A stretch of DNA of 42,842 nucleotides from an uncultured Marinoscillum sp. Lineage in GTDB: Bacteria > Bacteroidota > Bacteroidia > Cytophagales > MED-G16. The stretch spans positions 1 through 42,842 of the forward strand of contig CACOFQ010000012.1 in NCBI GenBank assembly GCA_902626505.1, given 5' to 3'. Position numbers and translations under genes: made by a program. A model generated the notes under the pieces. That model worked only from the letters and a program-made list of their open reading frames with translations, did no database searches and was not told where the DNA came from. Position 1 is the first letter of the stretch, and each line of letters starts with the position of its first letter. Below, piece after piece: positions 7,527 to 16,374 of the stretch.

Positions 7527-8209
7527 AAAATATAGTTGTAATTGGAGGGAGCAAAGGGATAGGTAGAGAGATAGTAAATTCTCAGTTAGAGAAAGGAAAT
7601 AAATGTTATAATTTTTCTAGGACAGAATCAGGGTTTGATAACCAAAATTTGATAGAAGTAAAGGTTGACATTCTTAGCGATGATTTGCCTGAAATTGAAA
7701 ATATTGATTCGGTTATTTACTGTCCTGGTTCAATAAATTTAAAGCCTATACTTCAACTTAAGGAAGATGATTTTATAAATGATTTTAATATTAATGTATT
7801 AGGTGCTATTAAAACTGTTAAAACATACTTAAATAATCTCAAAAAAGGTGATGACCCATCTCTAATATTTTTTAGCACGGTAGCCGTAGGTCAAGGTATG
7901 CCCTTTCATTCATCAGTATCAGTAGCTAAGGCTGGGATTGAAGGTTTAACAAAATCTTTGGCTGCAGAATTAGCACCCACAGTTAGAGTAAATTGTATAG
8001 CCCCAACTATTACAAGAACTGATATGGCTCAAAGAATTTTAAGGAATGAAAAGATTGAGGAAAATATTGCTAATAAACACCCACTAAAGAAAATTTGCGA
8101 AGCAAAAGATATTTCAGATATGGCTGATTTTCTAATATCGACTAATGCAAAAAATATTACTGGCCAAATTATGCGTGTTGATGGTGGAATGTCAACTCTC
8201 AAAATATAA
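7523..8209 (+). CDS. SDR family protein lacking the catalytic tyrosine
   Basis: This 228-residue Rossmann protein has the SDR cofactor motif GGSKGIG (8-14), CPGS replacing NNAG (67-70), IAPTITRTDMA after strand 6 and the terminal GQIMRVDGGMS. In the active-site helix the Lys is present (K136 in VSVAKAGIEGLTKSLA), but the position four residues earlier, normally the catalytic Tyr, is Val132. Ser/Thr118-119 occupies the usual Ser position. The protein thus probably binds NAD(P)(H) but may not do standard alcohol/ketone chemistry. It overlaps the SRPBCC gene by 4 bases, and the flavin-reductase-like gene starts 3 bases after its stop. A role supporting photolyase/cryptochrome function is suggested only by context. 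Confidence 0.88.
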   Translation: MKNIVVIGGSKGIGREIVNSQLEKGNKCYNFSRTESGFDNQNLIEVKVDILSDDLPEIENIDSVIYCPGSINLKPILQLKEDDFINDFNINVLGAIKTVKTYLNNLKKGDDPSLIFFSTVAVGQGMPFHSSVSVAKAGIEGLTKSLAAELAPTVRVNCIAPTITRTDMAQRILRNEKIEENIANKHPLKKICEAKDISDMADFLISTNAKNITGQIMRVDGGMSTLKI

Positions 8210-8212
8210 ATT

Positions 8213-8851
8213 TTGATTTATTTCAACATAGAAGATATAGATAAATTAGATAAAGTCTCTAGACTAAATTTAATAAATAGTATAACTGGATTTAAACCCG
8301 CAAACCTAATTGGTACTATATCAAAGGAAAATCAAGAAAATCTAGCAATATTCAGTTCACTAGTCCACTTAGGTTCTAAACCTCCATTATTAGGCTTAGT
8401 TACAAGACCTAATTCTGTTCCAAGACATACATATACAAACATTATTGAGTCAAAGTTTTATACAATTAATCACATAAGTGATAATATTATCGAGAGAGCT
8501 CATATGACTTCAGCAAAATTTAATCGTGATGAGTCAGAATTTGAGAAATGTAATCTTGAAAAAGAATATATTGATGATTTTCATGCACCATATGTGAAAG
8601 AAAGTGAATGTAAGATAGGAATGAAATTTATAGAAGAAGTAAAAATCAAAAGCAATGACACAATACTCATAGTTGGAGAAATCATAAACGTTATGATAAA
8701 ACAAGATTCTGTCGCGGAAGATGGATCCCTAGATTTTGAGAAATTAAATTCAGTTTGTATATCTGGATTAGATACCTATTACAAGACACAAAAAATAGTA
8801 AAGTATCCATATGCCAGAAAAAAAAATATTCCGAAAAAATGGTCAAGGTAA
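8213..8851 (+). CDS. Flavin reductase-like FMN-binding protein
   Basis: The 212-residue protein has the split-barrel flavin reductase layout: an early [19 protein letters not shown] (nucleotide-binding loop), [19 protein letters not shown] (two strands and a turn typical of the family), a central [10 protein letters not shown] and a late [13 protein letters not shown] strand. The likely start is TTG at 8213, 3 bases after the SDR stop; no better in-frame ATG precedes the conserved core. Family members bind FMN and reduce flavins or act on other redox substrates. In this operon it could supply or reduce the flavin used by the photolyases, an inference. The last 13 bases overlap the DUF2256 gene. 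Confidence 0.8.
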   Translation: MIYFNIEDIDKLDKVSRLNLINSITGFKPANLIGTISKENQENLAIFSSLVHLGSKPPLLGLVTRPNSVPRHTYTNIIESKFYTINHISDNIIERAHMTSAKFNRDESEFEKCNLEKEYIDDFHAPYVKESECKIGMKFIEEVKIKSNDTILIVGEIINVMIKQDSVAEDGSLDFEKLNSVCISGLDTYYKTQKIVKYPYARKKNIPKKWSR

Positions 8852-8967
8852 ATATTCCTGAAAAGGTGTGTATTGTATGTGATAGACCATTTTCTTACAG
8901 AAAAAAATGGAGGAACTGTTGGGATGAAGTAAAATATTGTTCAAAAAGATGCAGAGGAAATAGATGA
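8839..8967 (+). CDS. DUF2256 small zinc-ribbon-like protein
   Basis: This 42-residue protein starts at ATG 8839; the frame is open further upstream to 8755, but that part is antiphase to the flavin reductase gene. It contains [22 protein letters not shown] split before [11 protein letters not shown]: a CxxC knuckle and a second CxxxC knuckle, plus a conserved-looking Arg/Lys/Trp stretch between them, the mark of DUF2256. DUF2256 genes are repeatedly found immediately before cryptochrome/photolyase genes, as here. The two Cys pairs suggest one bound zinc; function is unknown. It overlaps the flavin reductase gene by 13 bases and the photolyase gene by 4 (ATGA). Confidence 0.85.
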   Translation: MVKVNIPEKVCIVCDRPFSYRKKWRNCWDEVKYCSKRCRGNR

Positions 8968-10442
8968 AAGAAATTGCAATAATTTTTCCAAACCAGCTTC
9001 ACAGAAACAGTGAATTGCTAGAAAAAAAAATACCTGTATATCTTATAGAGGAATTTCTGTTCTTCAAACAATATAAATTTCATAAACAAAAAATTGTGTT
9101 TCATAGAAGTTCTATGAAAGAATACGAAAATTATTTAATAAATAAATCTGTTGTGGTTAACTATATAGATAGCTTAAACCAATCATCAGACATTAGAAAT
9201 TTTATTAAAGAAATCTCATCGGAAGTTGATAAAATTCATGTAATAGATCCAGTAGATTATTTACTTGAAAAAAGACTAAAAAAAGCATGCATAAAAAATA
9301 ATTTATTTTTAGAAATTTATGATAATCCATCGTTTATTAATACAAACTCTGAATTGGAGCCATTCTTCAGAAATGATAAAGTAAAATTTTTTCAGACAAG
9401 TTTTTATAAAGAGCAGAGAAAAAAATATAACATACTAATTCAAAATAGTAAACCTGAGGGTGGAAGGTGGACATATGATGATGAGAATAGAAAAAAATAT
9501 CCAAAGGATAAAAAACCACCAAAAATAAGTTTTTCAAAAAAAAATAAATTTTACGAAGAGGCAACATCATATGCTAATAATCATTACTCAGATAATATTG
9601 GTATAATTAATGAAAATGTTATTTATCCCTCAAACTTTGATGATGCAGATAAGTGGCTAAACTCTTTTTTACAAATCAGATTTAGAGAGTTTGGACCTTA
9701 TGAAGATGCAATTGTAAAGGAAGAAATTTTTTTGAATCACAGCTTACTTTCACCTCTAATAAATTCTGGTATTCTCTTGCCAAAACAAATAATAAATGAA
9801 ACAATTAAACATTATAAAAAAAATAATATTCCAATCAACTCATGCGAAGGATTTATAAGACAGGTTATTGGTTGGAGAGAATTTATTCGAGGTGTATACA
9901 AAGTTAAAGGAAGCTTTGAAAGAACTAGAAATTTCTGGGGATTCAATAAAAAGATACCAAAATCATTTTATGATGGGACAACTGGAATAGACCCTATTGA
10001 TGACACAATACAAAAGCTAAATAATACAGCTTACTGTCATCATATAGAAAGATTAATGGTATTAGGAAATTTTATGTTACTGTGTGAGTTTGATCCTGAT
10101 GAAATATATAAATGGTTCATGGAATTTTTTATTGATTCTTACGACTGGGTGATGGTACCAAATGTATATGGAATGAGTCAATTTGCTGACGGAGGATTAA
10201 TGTCTACTAAACCGTATATAAGTGGCAGTAGTTATATTTTAAAAATGAGCAATTATAAGGCTGGAGAATGGAGCAAAATTTGGGACTCTTTATTTTGGAG
10301 ATTTTTAGATAAACAAAGAGATTTTTTCATAAAAAATCCAAGAATGAGAATGCTAGTAAATTCATACGATAAGATGGATCAAGAAAAAAAAGAAGTTTTA
10401 AGTGATACTGCTTACAAATATTTAAAAAAAATAGAAATATGA
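8964..10442 (+). CDS. Bacterial (6-4) photolyase-like protein (FeS-BCP family) without Fe-S cysteines
   Basis: This 492-residue protein belongs to the PhrB/FeS-BCP branch of photolyases: an N-terminal nucleotide-fold antenna domain ([11 protein letters not shown]), a linker with the family's [15 protein letters not shown], then the FAD-binding helical domain with [28 protein letters not shown] (357-370), [17 protein letters not shown] and [19 protein letters not shown]. FeS-BCPs normally carry four cysteines binding a 4Fe-4S cluster. Here the first position is Pro344 (GIDPIDDTI), and the later CxxC and C stretch is replaced by [18 protein letters not shown] (430-447), with no Cys after residue 374. 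The flavin pocket looks intact, so the enzyme is probably a cluster-free (6-4) photolyase or photoreceptor. It overlaps both neighbours by 4 bases. Confidence 0.9.
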   Translation: MKEIAIIFPNQLHRNSELLEKKIPVYLIEEFLFFKQYKFHKQKIVFHRSSMKEYENYLINKSVVVNYIDSLNQSSDIRNFIKEISSEVDKIHVIDPVDYLLEKRLKKACIKNNLFLEIYDNPSFINTNSELEPFFRNDKVKFFQTSFYKEQRKKYNILIQNSKPEGGRWTYDDENRKKYPKDKKPPKISFSKKNKFYEEATSYANNHYSDNIGIINENVIYPSNFDDADKWLNSFLQIRFREFGPYEDAIVKEEIFLNHSLLSPLINSGILLPKQIINETIKHYKKNNIPINSCEGFIRQVIGWREFIRGVYKVKGSFERTRNFWGFNKKIPKSFYDGTTGIDPIDDTIQKLNNTAYCHHIERLMVLGNFMLLCEFDPDEIYKWFMEFFIDSYDWVMVPNVYGMSQFADGGLMSTKPYISGSSYILKMSNYKAGEWSKIWDSLFWRFLDKQRDFFIKNPRMRMLVNSYDKMDQEKKEVLSDTAYKYLKKIEI

Positions 10443-11740
10443 AAAAAGCTATATGCTGGTTTAGAAAGAATTTAAGAATAGATGATAATCCTTCACTTTA
10501 TAATGCTATAAGTGAAAATGAAGAGGTAATATGTATTTATATTAAAAACTATTCAATATATAATCCATATGGAATTGATCTTGGAAATATGGGTTCGTTT
10601 AGAAAAAAGTTTTTAGATGAATCAGTATTAGATTTAAAAAACAACCTAAAAGAGATTGGAATTCACCTCTATATTTTTGATGGTGATTTAATTGAAGTTT
10701 TTAAAGAAATAAAATCTAAGTACTTATCAAATAAAATTTATGCATCTAAGGAAGTAGGCTGGTACGAAGAAAAAGAAGAAGAGGTATTAAAAGAAAATAA
10801 TTTTGATTTAAATCTTTATGATGATCAATTTCTAATTGAAAGAAATAATTTACCATATAAAACTGATGAACTTCCACTTATTTTCACTCATTTCAGAAAA
10901 AAAATAGAAAAGTTTGTAAAGATTAGAGAAGAAGTAGGTAAAATAATTTATAAGAAAAAGATAGATAAGTACGATTTTAATTTTCAGTCAGATATTAATT
11001 TTAAAGATTTAGAATTTCATAAAGATTCTAATTTCCCATTTAAGGGAGGTGAATCAAATGGTAATGAAAGGTTAGAATTTTACTTGTGGAAAAATAAGGG
11101 AATTGAGACATATAAGGAAACACGTAATGGATTAATTGGAACAGAATATTCTTCTAAATTATCTTCATACCTTTCTTTGGGATGCTTATCTCCAGTTTCT
11201 ATATACCACGAGATAAAGAAATACGAAAAGGAAATAAAAAAAAACTCATCCACCTATTGGCTGATATTTGAGATTCTTTGGAGAGAATTTTTTAGATACG
11301 TGTACCTTAAAGGGAAAAATAATATTTTCATTAAAAATGGTATCAATGGAAATATTTTTAATAAAAATTTCAAAAATGATATTGAATTATTTAATAAGTG
11401 GAAAAATGGTAAAACTGGTCAAGATTTTATAGATGCTAATATGATAGAACTAAATGAAACAGGATTTATGAGCAATAGAGGAAGACAAAATGTAGCAAGT
11501 TACTTAGTGAATAATTTAGATGTAAATTGGACATGGGGCGCATCATTTTTTGAAAAAAATCTGATTGATTATGATGTATCAAGCAACTGGTGCAATTGGA
11601 TGTATATATCAGGAGTTGGAAATAATGTTAAAAATTGGGTATTTAATCCAGTAAGACAGTCAGATATGTATGATAAAAGAGGAAATTTCAGACAAATTTG
11701 GCTTAAAAAAAAAATAGGGCAACAAAATATAGAGTTTTAG
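10439..11740 (+). CDS. DASH-type cryptochrome/deoxyribodipyrimidine photolyase
   Basis: The 433-residue protein has an N-terminal photolyase antenna domain (CWFRKNLRIDDNPSL) and the FAD-binding domain with TEYSSKLSSYLSLGCLSP, ILWREFFRYVYLKGKN (Trp281), FMSNRGRQNVASYL (SNRGRQ 345-350) and LIDYDVSSNWCNWMYISGVGNN (from about 375). These last motifs are those of CRY-DASH proteins, which repair cyclobutane dimers in single-stranded or looped DNA and may also signal blue light. It is slightly shorter than many relatives but has no apparent truncation. It starts by a 4-base ATGA overlap with the (6-4) photolyase-like gene, so the two photolyase family proteins are made from one coupled message. It is the last clear gene of the operon begun at 6244. 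Confidence 0.9.
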   Translation: MKKAICWFRKNLRIDDNPSLYNAISENEEVICIYIKNYSIYNPYGIDLGNMGSFRKKFLDESVLDLKNNLKEIGIHLYIFDGDLIEVFKEIKSKYLSNKIYASKEVGWYEEKEEEVLKENNFDLNLYDDQFLIERNNLPYKTDELPLIFTHFRKKIEKFVKIREEVGKIIYKKKIDKYDFNFQSDINFKDLEFHKDSNFPFKGGESNGNERLEFYLWKNKGIETYKETRNGLIGTEYSSKLSSYLSLGCLSPVSIYHEIKKYEKEIKKNSSTYWLIFEILWREFFRYVYLKGKNNIFIKNGINGNIFNKNFKNDIELFNKWKNGKTGQDFIDANMIELNETGFMSNRGRQNVASYLVNNLDVNWTWGASFFEKNLIDYDVSSNWCNWMYISGVGNNVKNWVFNPVRQSDMYDKRGNFRQIWLKKKIGQQNIEF

Positions 11741-11796
11741 AGTATAAGTATAAAATAAAAGAGTTTTTTAACTCTATAGTATAAATTAATATAGAA

Positions 11797-11985
11797 ATGT
11801 TTAAGTTTATAAAGCTTTTTAGGCCATTTGAATTAGTGCTTTTGATACTTGTTTTAGTAACAATTGTGGTTTCTGAAGTGTTTTTTTTCAACGATGAACC
11901 ACTTAAAGCAGTTTTCTTAGGTTTATGGGCGCCAACTATTCTTCTTTTTATTTTGATATTTAATCAAAAGAAAAAAGATTTATAG
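11797..11985 (+). CDS. Small membrane protein, 62 residues
   Basis: It has a short cytoplasmic start (MFKFIKLFRPFE) and two hydrophobic segments (about residues 13-32 and 38-56) separated by NDEPLKA, and it ends in the charged NQKKKDL. I do not recognise a named family. It lies 56 bases after the DASH cryptochrome and 14 bases before a 42-residue membrane ORF that is itself overlapped by a third membrane-protein gene, so the three probably form one unit. The spacing makes cotranscription with the photolyases possible but not certain. Confidence 0.7.
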   Translation: MFKFIKLFRPFELVLLILVLVTIVVSEVFFFNDEPLKAVFLGLWAPTILLFILIFNQKKKDL

Positions 11986-11999
11986 ATATAAACTAAACT

Positions 12000-12128
12000 A
12001 TGTCGGAACTCTTAACAAAGGAATTTATTTTCATATGGGCAGGGATTGTATCTGTCTCCTTTGTAATCTGGATTTTATTAACTGCAAAAGAATTGAATGA
12101 TATAGTTGACAAAAGAGATAAAAAATGA
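12000..12128 (+). CDS. Tiny single-span membrane protein, 42 residues
   Basis: ATG 12000 to TGA 12126-12128 encodes 42 residues: MSELLTKEFIF, then one hydrophobic helix (IWAGIVSVSFVIWILLTA, about 12-29), then the charged tail KELNDIVDKRDKK. Charge distribution suggests the C-terminus is cytoplasmic. Its stop overlaps the start of the next gene as ATGA (12125-12128). Together with its position between two other small membrane-protein genes in the same direction, this is good evidence that it is a real gene. No family recognised; it could be a small subunit or assembly partner of its neighbours. Confidence 0.65.
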   Translation: MSELLTKEFIFIWAGIVSVSFVIWILLTAKELNDIVDKRDKK

Positions 12129-12460
12129 ATGCACATATAGCAAGTTTAGTAAATGGAGTTATTTTAATTTCAGTTGGTTTATGGGGATATTCTGAATCAA
12201 GTTCAGTAACATCTTTAATTCCAGTTGGAATTGGGGTAATATTAGTTATTCTTAACAGAGGAGTTAAAAATAAAAATAAAGTTGTTGCTCACATTGCTGT
12301 ATTAGTTACACTTTTATCTTTTGCTAATATTATGCCATTGAGAAGTGCACTAGAAGATGGAAGATCTGATGCGGTATTAAGAATAATAATAATGTTATCT
12401 TCATCTGTTTATGCTATGATATTTTTTATCAAAAGCTTTATCGAAGCAAGAAGAAAATAA
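12125..12460 (+). CDS. Small four-helix membrane protein, 111 residues
   Basis: It has four predicted transmembrane helices (about residues 5-21, 27-44, 53-72 and 84-104). Conserved-looking features are NGVILISVGLWGYSES near the start, PVGIGVILVILNRGVKNKNKVVAHIAV (split by a basic cytoplasmic loop) and a basic C-terminus (EARRK). Similar short proteins exist in other marine bacteria as uncharacterised membrane proteins (from memory); no function is known. It begins inside the stop codon of the 42-residue ORF, so translation of the two is coupled. Confidence 0.8.
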   Translation: MNAHIASLVNGVILISVGLWGYSESSSVTSLIPVGIGVILVILNRGVKNKNKVVAHIAVLVTLLSFANIMPLRSALEDGRSDAVLRIIIMLSSSVYAMIFFIKSFIEARRK

Positions 12461-12487
12461 AATATTATTTTTGATAAATTTTTCTAA

Positions 12488-15400
12488 ATGAAATATTTAT
12501 TTAAAATTATATTCCTGATACATTTCTCAACCCAAATATTTTCTCAATCTGGAAATACTATTTATATATCACCGGAAGGAAGTGATGATAATGATGGTTC
12601 ATTAGATTTTCCTTTTAAAACAATTACTAAAGGAGTAAACAGTTTAAATTCAGGAACTATCATACTTTTAGATGGTATCTATAAAGAAGAAGTTTTAATC
12701 AATAATAAAAGTAATATCATAATCAAGGGTGATAACTCTGGAAATCCAGTAATAGACGGAACTATTAATTTAAGTGATTATAACTGGGAACATATTGGAA
12801 ATAACATTTATAAGACGTCCACCGATACTACAATCTGGCAACTTTTTATTGAAAATAATGAAATGGTTATGGCAAGATGGCCAAATGCCCAATTTTCAGA
12901 CAAATCTATATATTCATGGGATACATGGGCAGAGGGTGATGAGGTAAACAGTGGAAACGGAATATTAGTATTTGACAATTCTAAATCCTTTTATTCCGCT
13001 CTAGATTATGATCTTGACACAGCCCATGCAATACTAAATATTGGTTCATTTAGAACGTGGAATCGTAAAATTCAATTTTCACAAAGCTCAGATTTTTTTA
13101 CTTACGAAAAAGTACCCAGCGGACAGTATAAAGATAAACATCATCATTTTTTTGTAGAAGGAGATCTTGATCTTTTAGATACTTTAAATGAATGGTATCA
13201 TAATCCAAGTTCTGGTGAATTATGGTTAATGACAGATGGAACAAATCCTAATGATCTTGAAGTTAGGGGAAAAGTTTCAACCTATTCATTTGAAGTAAAA
13301 GATTCAGACCAAATAACTATTGAAAATTTATCATTTTTTTCTTCTACAGTCAAAGTATATTCTACAGAAAACTTTATCCTTCAAGATTGTAATTTTGCAT
13401 TTCCATCAACATCTAAGAGAATGATTGGAGATTTATCTACTCCGGAAGCAACCACAATTGGTATTAATGGTTCGAAAAATAAAGTTAATAATAGTATTGT
13501 AAGAAGAAATTTATTTGAGTATACAGATGGTGATGCGCTGAGAATTTATGGCGATAATAATAGAATTGAAAATAATTTTTTTCAGTATATTGATTACTCT
13601 GTTGCTGAGCTACCAGGACTAATGGTAACTATGTTTATAAATGGTGATAAAAATACAATCACAAAAAATACAATTGAAAATGTTCAGGCCTCAGCTACAG
13701 TAACACCTGGAGAAAGAAGTATTTTTTCATTCAATAAAGTTACAAAAACAGGAGCTCTGCAATCAGATGGTTCTGTATTTCAAGGGACAAGAAATTTTGT
13801 TGCGGATTCAGAAGTACATCATAACTATGTATATAATACTCCAAAGCTAGCTCTTAGATATGACGCCCCAGGAGATGATCCAACTGCAGCTGGACAAAGA
13901 GGTAAAATGTATAATAATGTTGCAATTAACACCAGTGGAATTATGGTTAAAGGTGATTTTCACTACATAGCAAATAATACTGTTATTGGAAGTAATAAAA
14001 ATGGTATTATTATTCTAGATGAAGAAAACTCAAATTTGAATACTTTCACCCAAAATAACCTTGTAGATAAACTTAGTGGCCACAGAAGTCTTAGTAATTA
14101 TGAAGATAAAGATAGAGACGGAAGTCCAGACTATCCTATTCCAGGAACTTCTTCAAACAATTGGAATGGATGGGATTCTGTTAGAACAAATTATAATAAT
14201 GAATCAAATATAAATAATACAATTTATGGTTTAATAGATAGTATTACGTTAATGCCTTTAGAAGGCTCACCCCTAATTGACGCTGGAATATCCATTGAAT
14301 CAATACCTCAAGAAATAGTCGGCTCTGCACCTGATATTGGTGCATATGAATATGGAGCTGAAAAATGGGAAGCTGGAATTGAAGGTTGGGTTCCTGATTT
14401 CTATCCATGGAGTTTTACAATAGATACAGATGGTGATGGTACTAGTGATAACATAGACAACTGTCCACTTACTGCTAATCCAAATCAATCCGATATTGAT
14501 GGAGATGGTATTGGAGATGAGTGTGATATCATTATTTCAAATACCTCCTACGAAATTAATAATATTGAGGAAAGCATCTCAACAAAATTTAAAATTGGGA
14601 AGTTTGGTTGGACAGAAATAACATATAATAATTCTCACGATGAGTATTATTATCCAACATCTTCTGATTATAACCCAGCAGGATGGTTTCAGTTAGAGCC
14701 ACATAACTTTTCTACAGGTGACTTTAATAATGATGGGTTAGAAGATTTTGTTGTTACTATGGCTGTATTTCCTCATACTATTGAGAGAAGAGGAAGAATC
14801 TCCTCTTTTACAATTGGAATAAATCAAGGAGATGGTTCTTTTAAAATAGAAGATGATTTATTTGTTTCTGGTGAAAAAAATAAATTAAATAGGTACTTTC
14901 CATATAGAGTAATGACTAGTGATTTTAATAATGATGGAACTGATGATATTGTTGCTGCTTCGATGGGTATGATAAAAAGAAATTCTGACGGAACTCATGT
15001 AACTGAATACGAACAAATACCTTTAACGCTTTCACAAGAAAATAAATTTATTGATGGTTCGTCTAATATTGAAGGACAACAAGATACAGGACTTCCGTTG
15101 GGTTATTCTTTTGGGCATGATCTTTCAGTTGGAGACGTAAATGGTGATGGTTTTTCTGATTTTTTTACTGGTAAAGTATTATTTATTAATGATGGAACAG
15201 GAAATTTTACTAATTCAACTAGTTTAATTAATTATGATTTTTCAAAAATATCATATGTGATGACATCGACAATGGGCGATTTAAATAATGATAATATTGA
15301 TGATATAGTAATTATGTTTGCTGAAAATCAGATTGTAGACCATTCTGGAATAATTATTCTTTCAAATGGATCAATTATTTCAAATTCAAATATTATAAAA

Positions 15401-16342
15401 ATTGATAAAAATATTGGTTTATATGGTTCTAATACAAAATTTAATTCTTTAGTAATTTTGGATGTAAATGATGATTCTAAGAATGATATTATAATAGCAA
15501 ATACACAAGCAGAACCTTATTATGTAGGCAGAAAAATTCAAGTGTTATTAAATGAAGAAAATAATAATTTTATTGATAAAACAAATCTATTCATTAATTC
15601 TCTTGAAATAAATAGTGAATTACATGGTGAGGGAACTTTATATGTTAAAGATGCAGACTCTGATGGAGATTTAGATATAATTCATAGTGGTCAGGATTTT
15701 ACAAATGGTTATGGTATGATAATATATTATAATGAAGATGGTTTATTTTATCAAAATGATCCTAAGGAATATGTATGGGTTCAAGATTGGGAGTTAGATC
15801 TAGAAGATCAGCAAAAAATGGTAATGAATAAGGCTTTTCCTATAAACATTGATAATAAAAACGGTATTGATTTTATTTCTTGGATTAGAAGACCTAGTAA
15901 TGGAACAGATTGGGAAAAAAGAGATATTATTTTTTATTCAATAATTTCATATCCAGATTTAGATTTGGATGGAGTATTAGATTCTGAAGATAATTGTCCA
16001 TCTACTTTTAATCCAGATCAAGAAGACTGGAATAATGACGGTATTGGAGATTTATGTGGCGATCCTAAACCATTATTTTCTGAAAAAATTTCATTTATTG
16101 AAAATATCTTTCCTAATCCTACATCAGATAATTTAATAGTCACAATTAGACCTGAAATAGAAGTTAAAGATATTTATTTTGTAGACTTAAGTGGTAAACG
16201 AATTAAACCAATATCAATTATTAGATCAGATGAAGGACTAGATATTAACGTCTCAAATATTAAGCAAGGTATTTACATTTTAGAGATAGAAACACATAAA
16301 GAAGTAAATAAGATTAAGATTATAATAGAGAGAAATAAATAG
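12488..16342 (+). CDS. Large secreted beta-helix / FG-GAP protein with type IX sorting tail
   Basis: This is a 1284-residue mosaic. A signal peptide (to about residue 20) is followed by a DUF1565-like start (YISPEGSDDNDGS, FPFKTITKG) and a right-handed parallel beta-helix to about residue 560, with Asn-rich turns such as GDNNRIENNFFQY. Residues about 643-680 form a thrombospondin-type-3 calcium repeat (DTDGDGTSDNIDNCP). FG-GAP/VCBS-like repeats follow near residues 743, 810, 881, 929, 990 and 1054 (for example GDFNNDGLEDF, GDVNGDGFSDFF). A second TSP3 repeat lies near 1156, and a type A type IX sorting domain near 1201-1284 (FPNPTSDNLIVTI, GIYILEI). The protein should be exported by the PorU/PorV system encoded at the right end. 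The helix may bind or cleave a polysaccharide; no catalytic site could be assigned. Confidence 0.88.
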   Translation: MKYLFKIIFLIHFSTQIFSQSGNTIYISPEGSDDNDGSLDFPFKTITKGVNSLNSGTIILLDGIYKEEVLINNKSNIIIKGDNSGNPVIDGTINLSDYNWEHIGNNIYKTSTDTTIWQLFIENNEMVMARWPNAQFSDKSIYSWDTWAEGDEVNSGNGILVFDNSKSFYSALDYDLDTAHAILNIGSFRTWNRKIQFSQSSDFFTYEKVPSGQYKDKHHHFFVEGDLDLLDTLNEWYHNPSSGELWLMTDGTNPNDLEVRGKVSTYSFEVKDSDQITIENLSFFSSTVKVYSTENFILQDCNFAFPSTSKRMIGDLSTPEATTIGINGSKNKVNNSIVRRNLFEYTDGDALRIYGDNNRIENNFFQYIDYSVAELPGLMVTMFINGDKNTITKNTIENVQASATVTPGERSIFSFNKVTKTGALQSDGSVFQGTRNFVADSEVHHNYVYNTPKLALRYDAPGDDPTAAGQRGKMYNNVAINTSGIMVKGDFHYIANNTVIGSNKNGIIILDEENSNLNTFTQNNLVDKLSGHRSLSNYEDKDRDGSPDYPIPGTSSNNWNGWDSVRTNYNNESNINNTIYGLIDSITLMPLEGSPLIDAGISIESIPQEIVGSAPDIGAYEYGAEKWEAGIEGWVPDFYPWSFTIDTDGDGTSDNIDNCPLTANPNQSDIDGDGIGDECDIIISNTSYEINNIEESISTKFKIGKFGWTEITYNNSHDEYYYPTSSDYNPAGWFQLEPHNFSTGDFNNDGLEDFVVTMAVFPHTIERRGRISSFTIGINQGDGSFKIEDDLFVSGEKNKLNRYFPYRVMTSDFNNDGTDDIVAASMGMIKRNSDGTHVTEYEQIPLTLSQENKFIDGSSNIEGQQDTGLPLGYSFGHDLSVGDVNGDGFSDFFTGKVLFINDGTGNFTNSTSLINYDFSKISYVMTSTMGDLNNDNIDDIVIMFAENQIVDHSGIIILSNGSIISNSNIIKIDKNIGLYGSNTKFNSLVILDVNDDSKNDIIIANTQAEPYYVGRKIQVLLNEENNNFIDKTNLFINSLEINSELHGEGTLYVKDADSDGDLDIIHSGQDFTNGYGMIIYYNEDGLFYQNDPKEYVWVQDWELDLEDQQKMVMNKAFPINIDNKNGIDFISWIRRPSNGTDWEKRDIIFYSIISYPDLDLDGVLDSEDNCPSTFNPDQEDWNNDGIGDLCGDPKPLFSEKISFIENIFPNPTSDNLIVTIRPEIEVKDIYFVDLSGKRIKPISIIRSDEGLDINVSNIKQGIYILEIETHKEVNKIKIIIERNK

Positions 16343-16374
16343 TAATATTTCTGATGTTTTTTTACAAATTAATT

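Noticed and set aside
8755-8838. Upstream extension of the DUF2256 frame
   Set aside because: It lies entirely inside the flavin reductase-like gene in another phase and has no family similarity; the ATG at 8839 begins the compact DUF2256 domain.
11760-11775. AGAGTT-TTTT-AACTCT hairpin after the DASH cryptochrome gene
   Set aside because: The stem is only 6 bp of mostly A-T pairs and is not followed by a T run on the plus strand; as a terminator it is unconvincing.
12466-12473. TATTTTTG, a -7-like match before the 1284-residue protein gene
   Set aside because: No -33 element at proper spacing, only 15 bases before the ATG, and such octamers are frequent in this AT-rich sequence.
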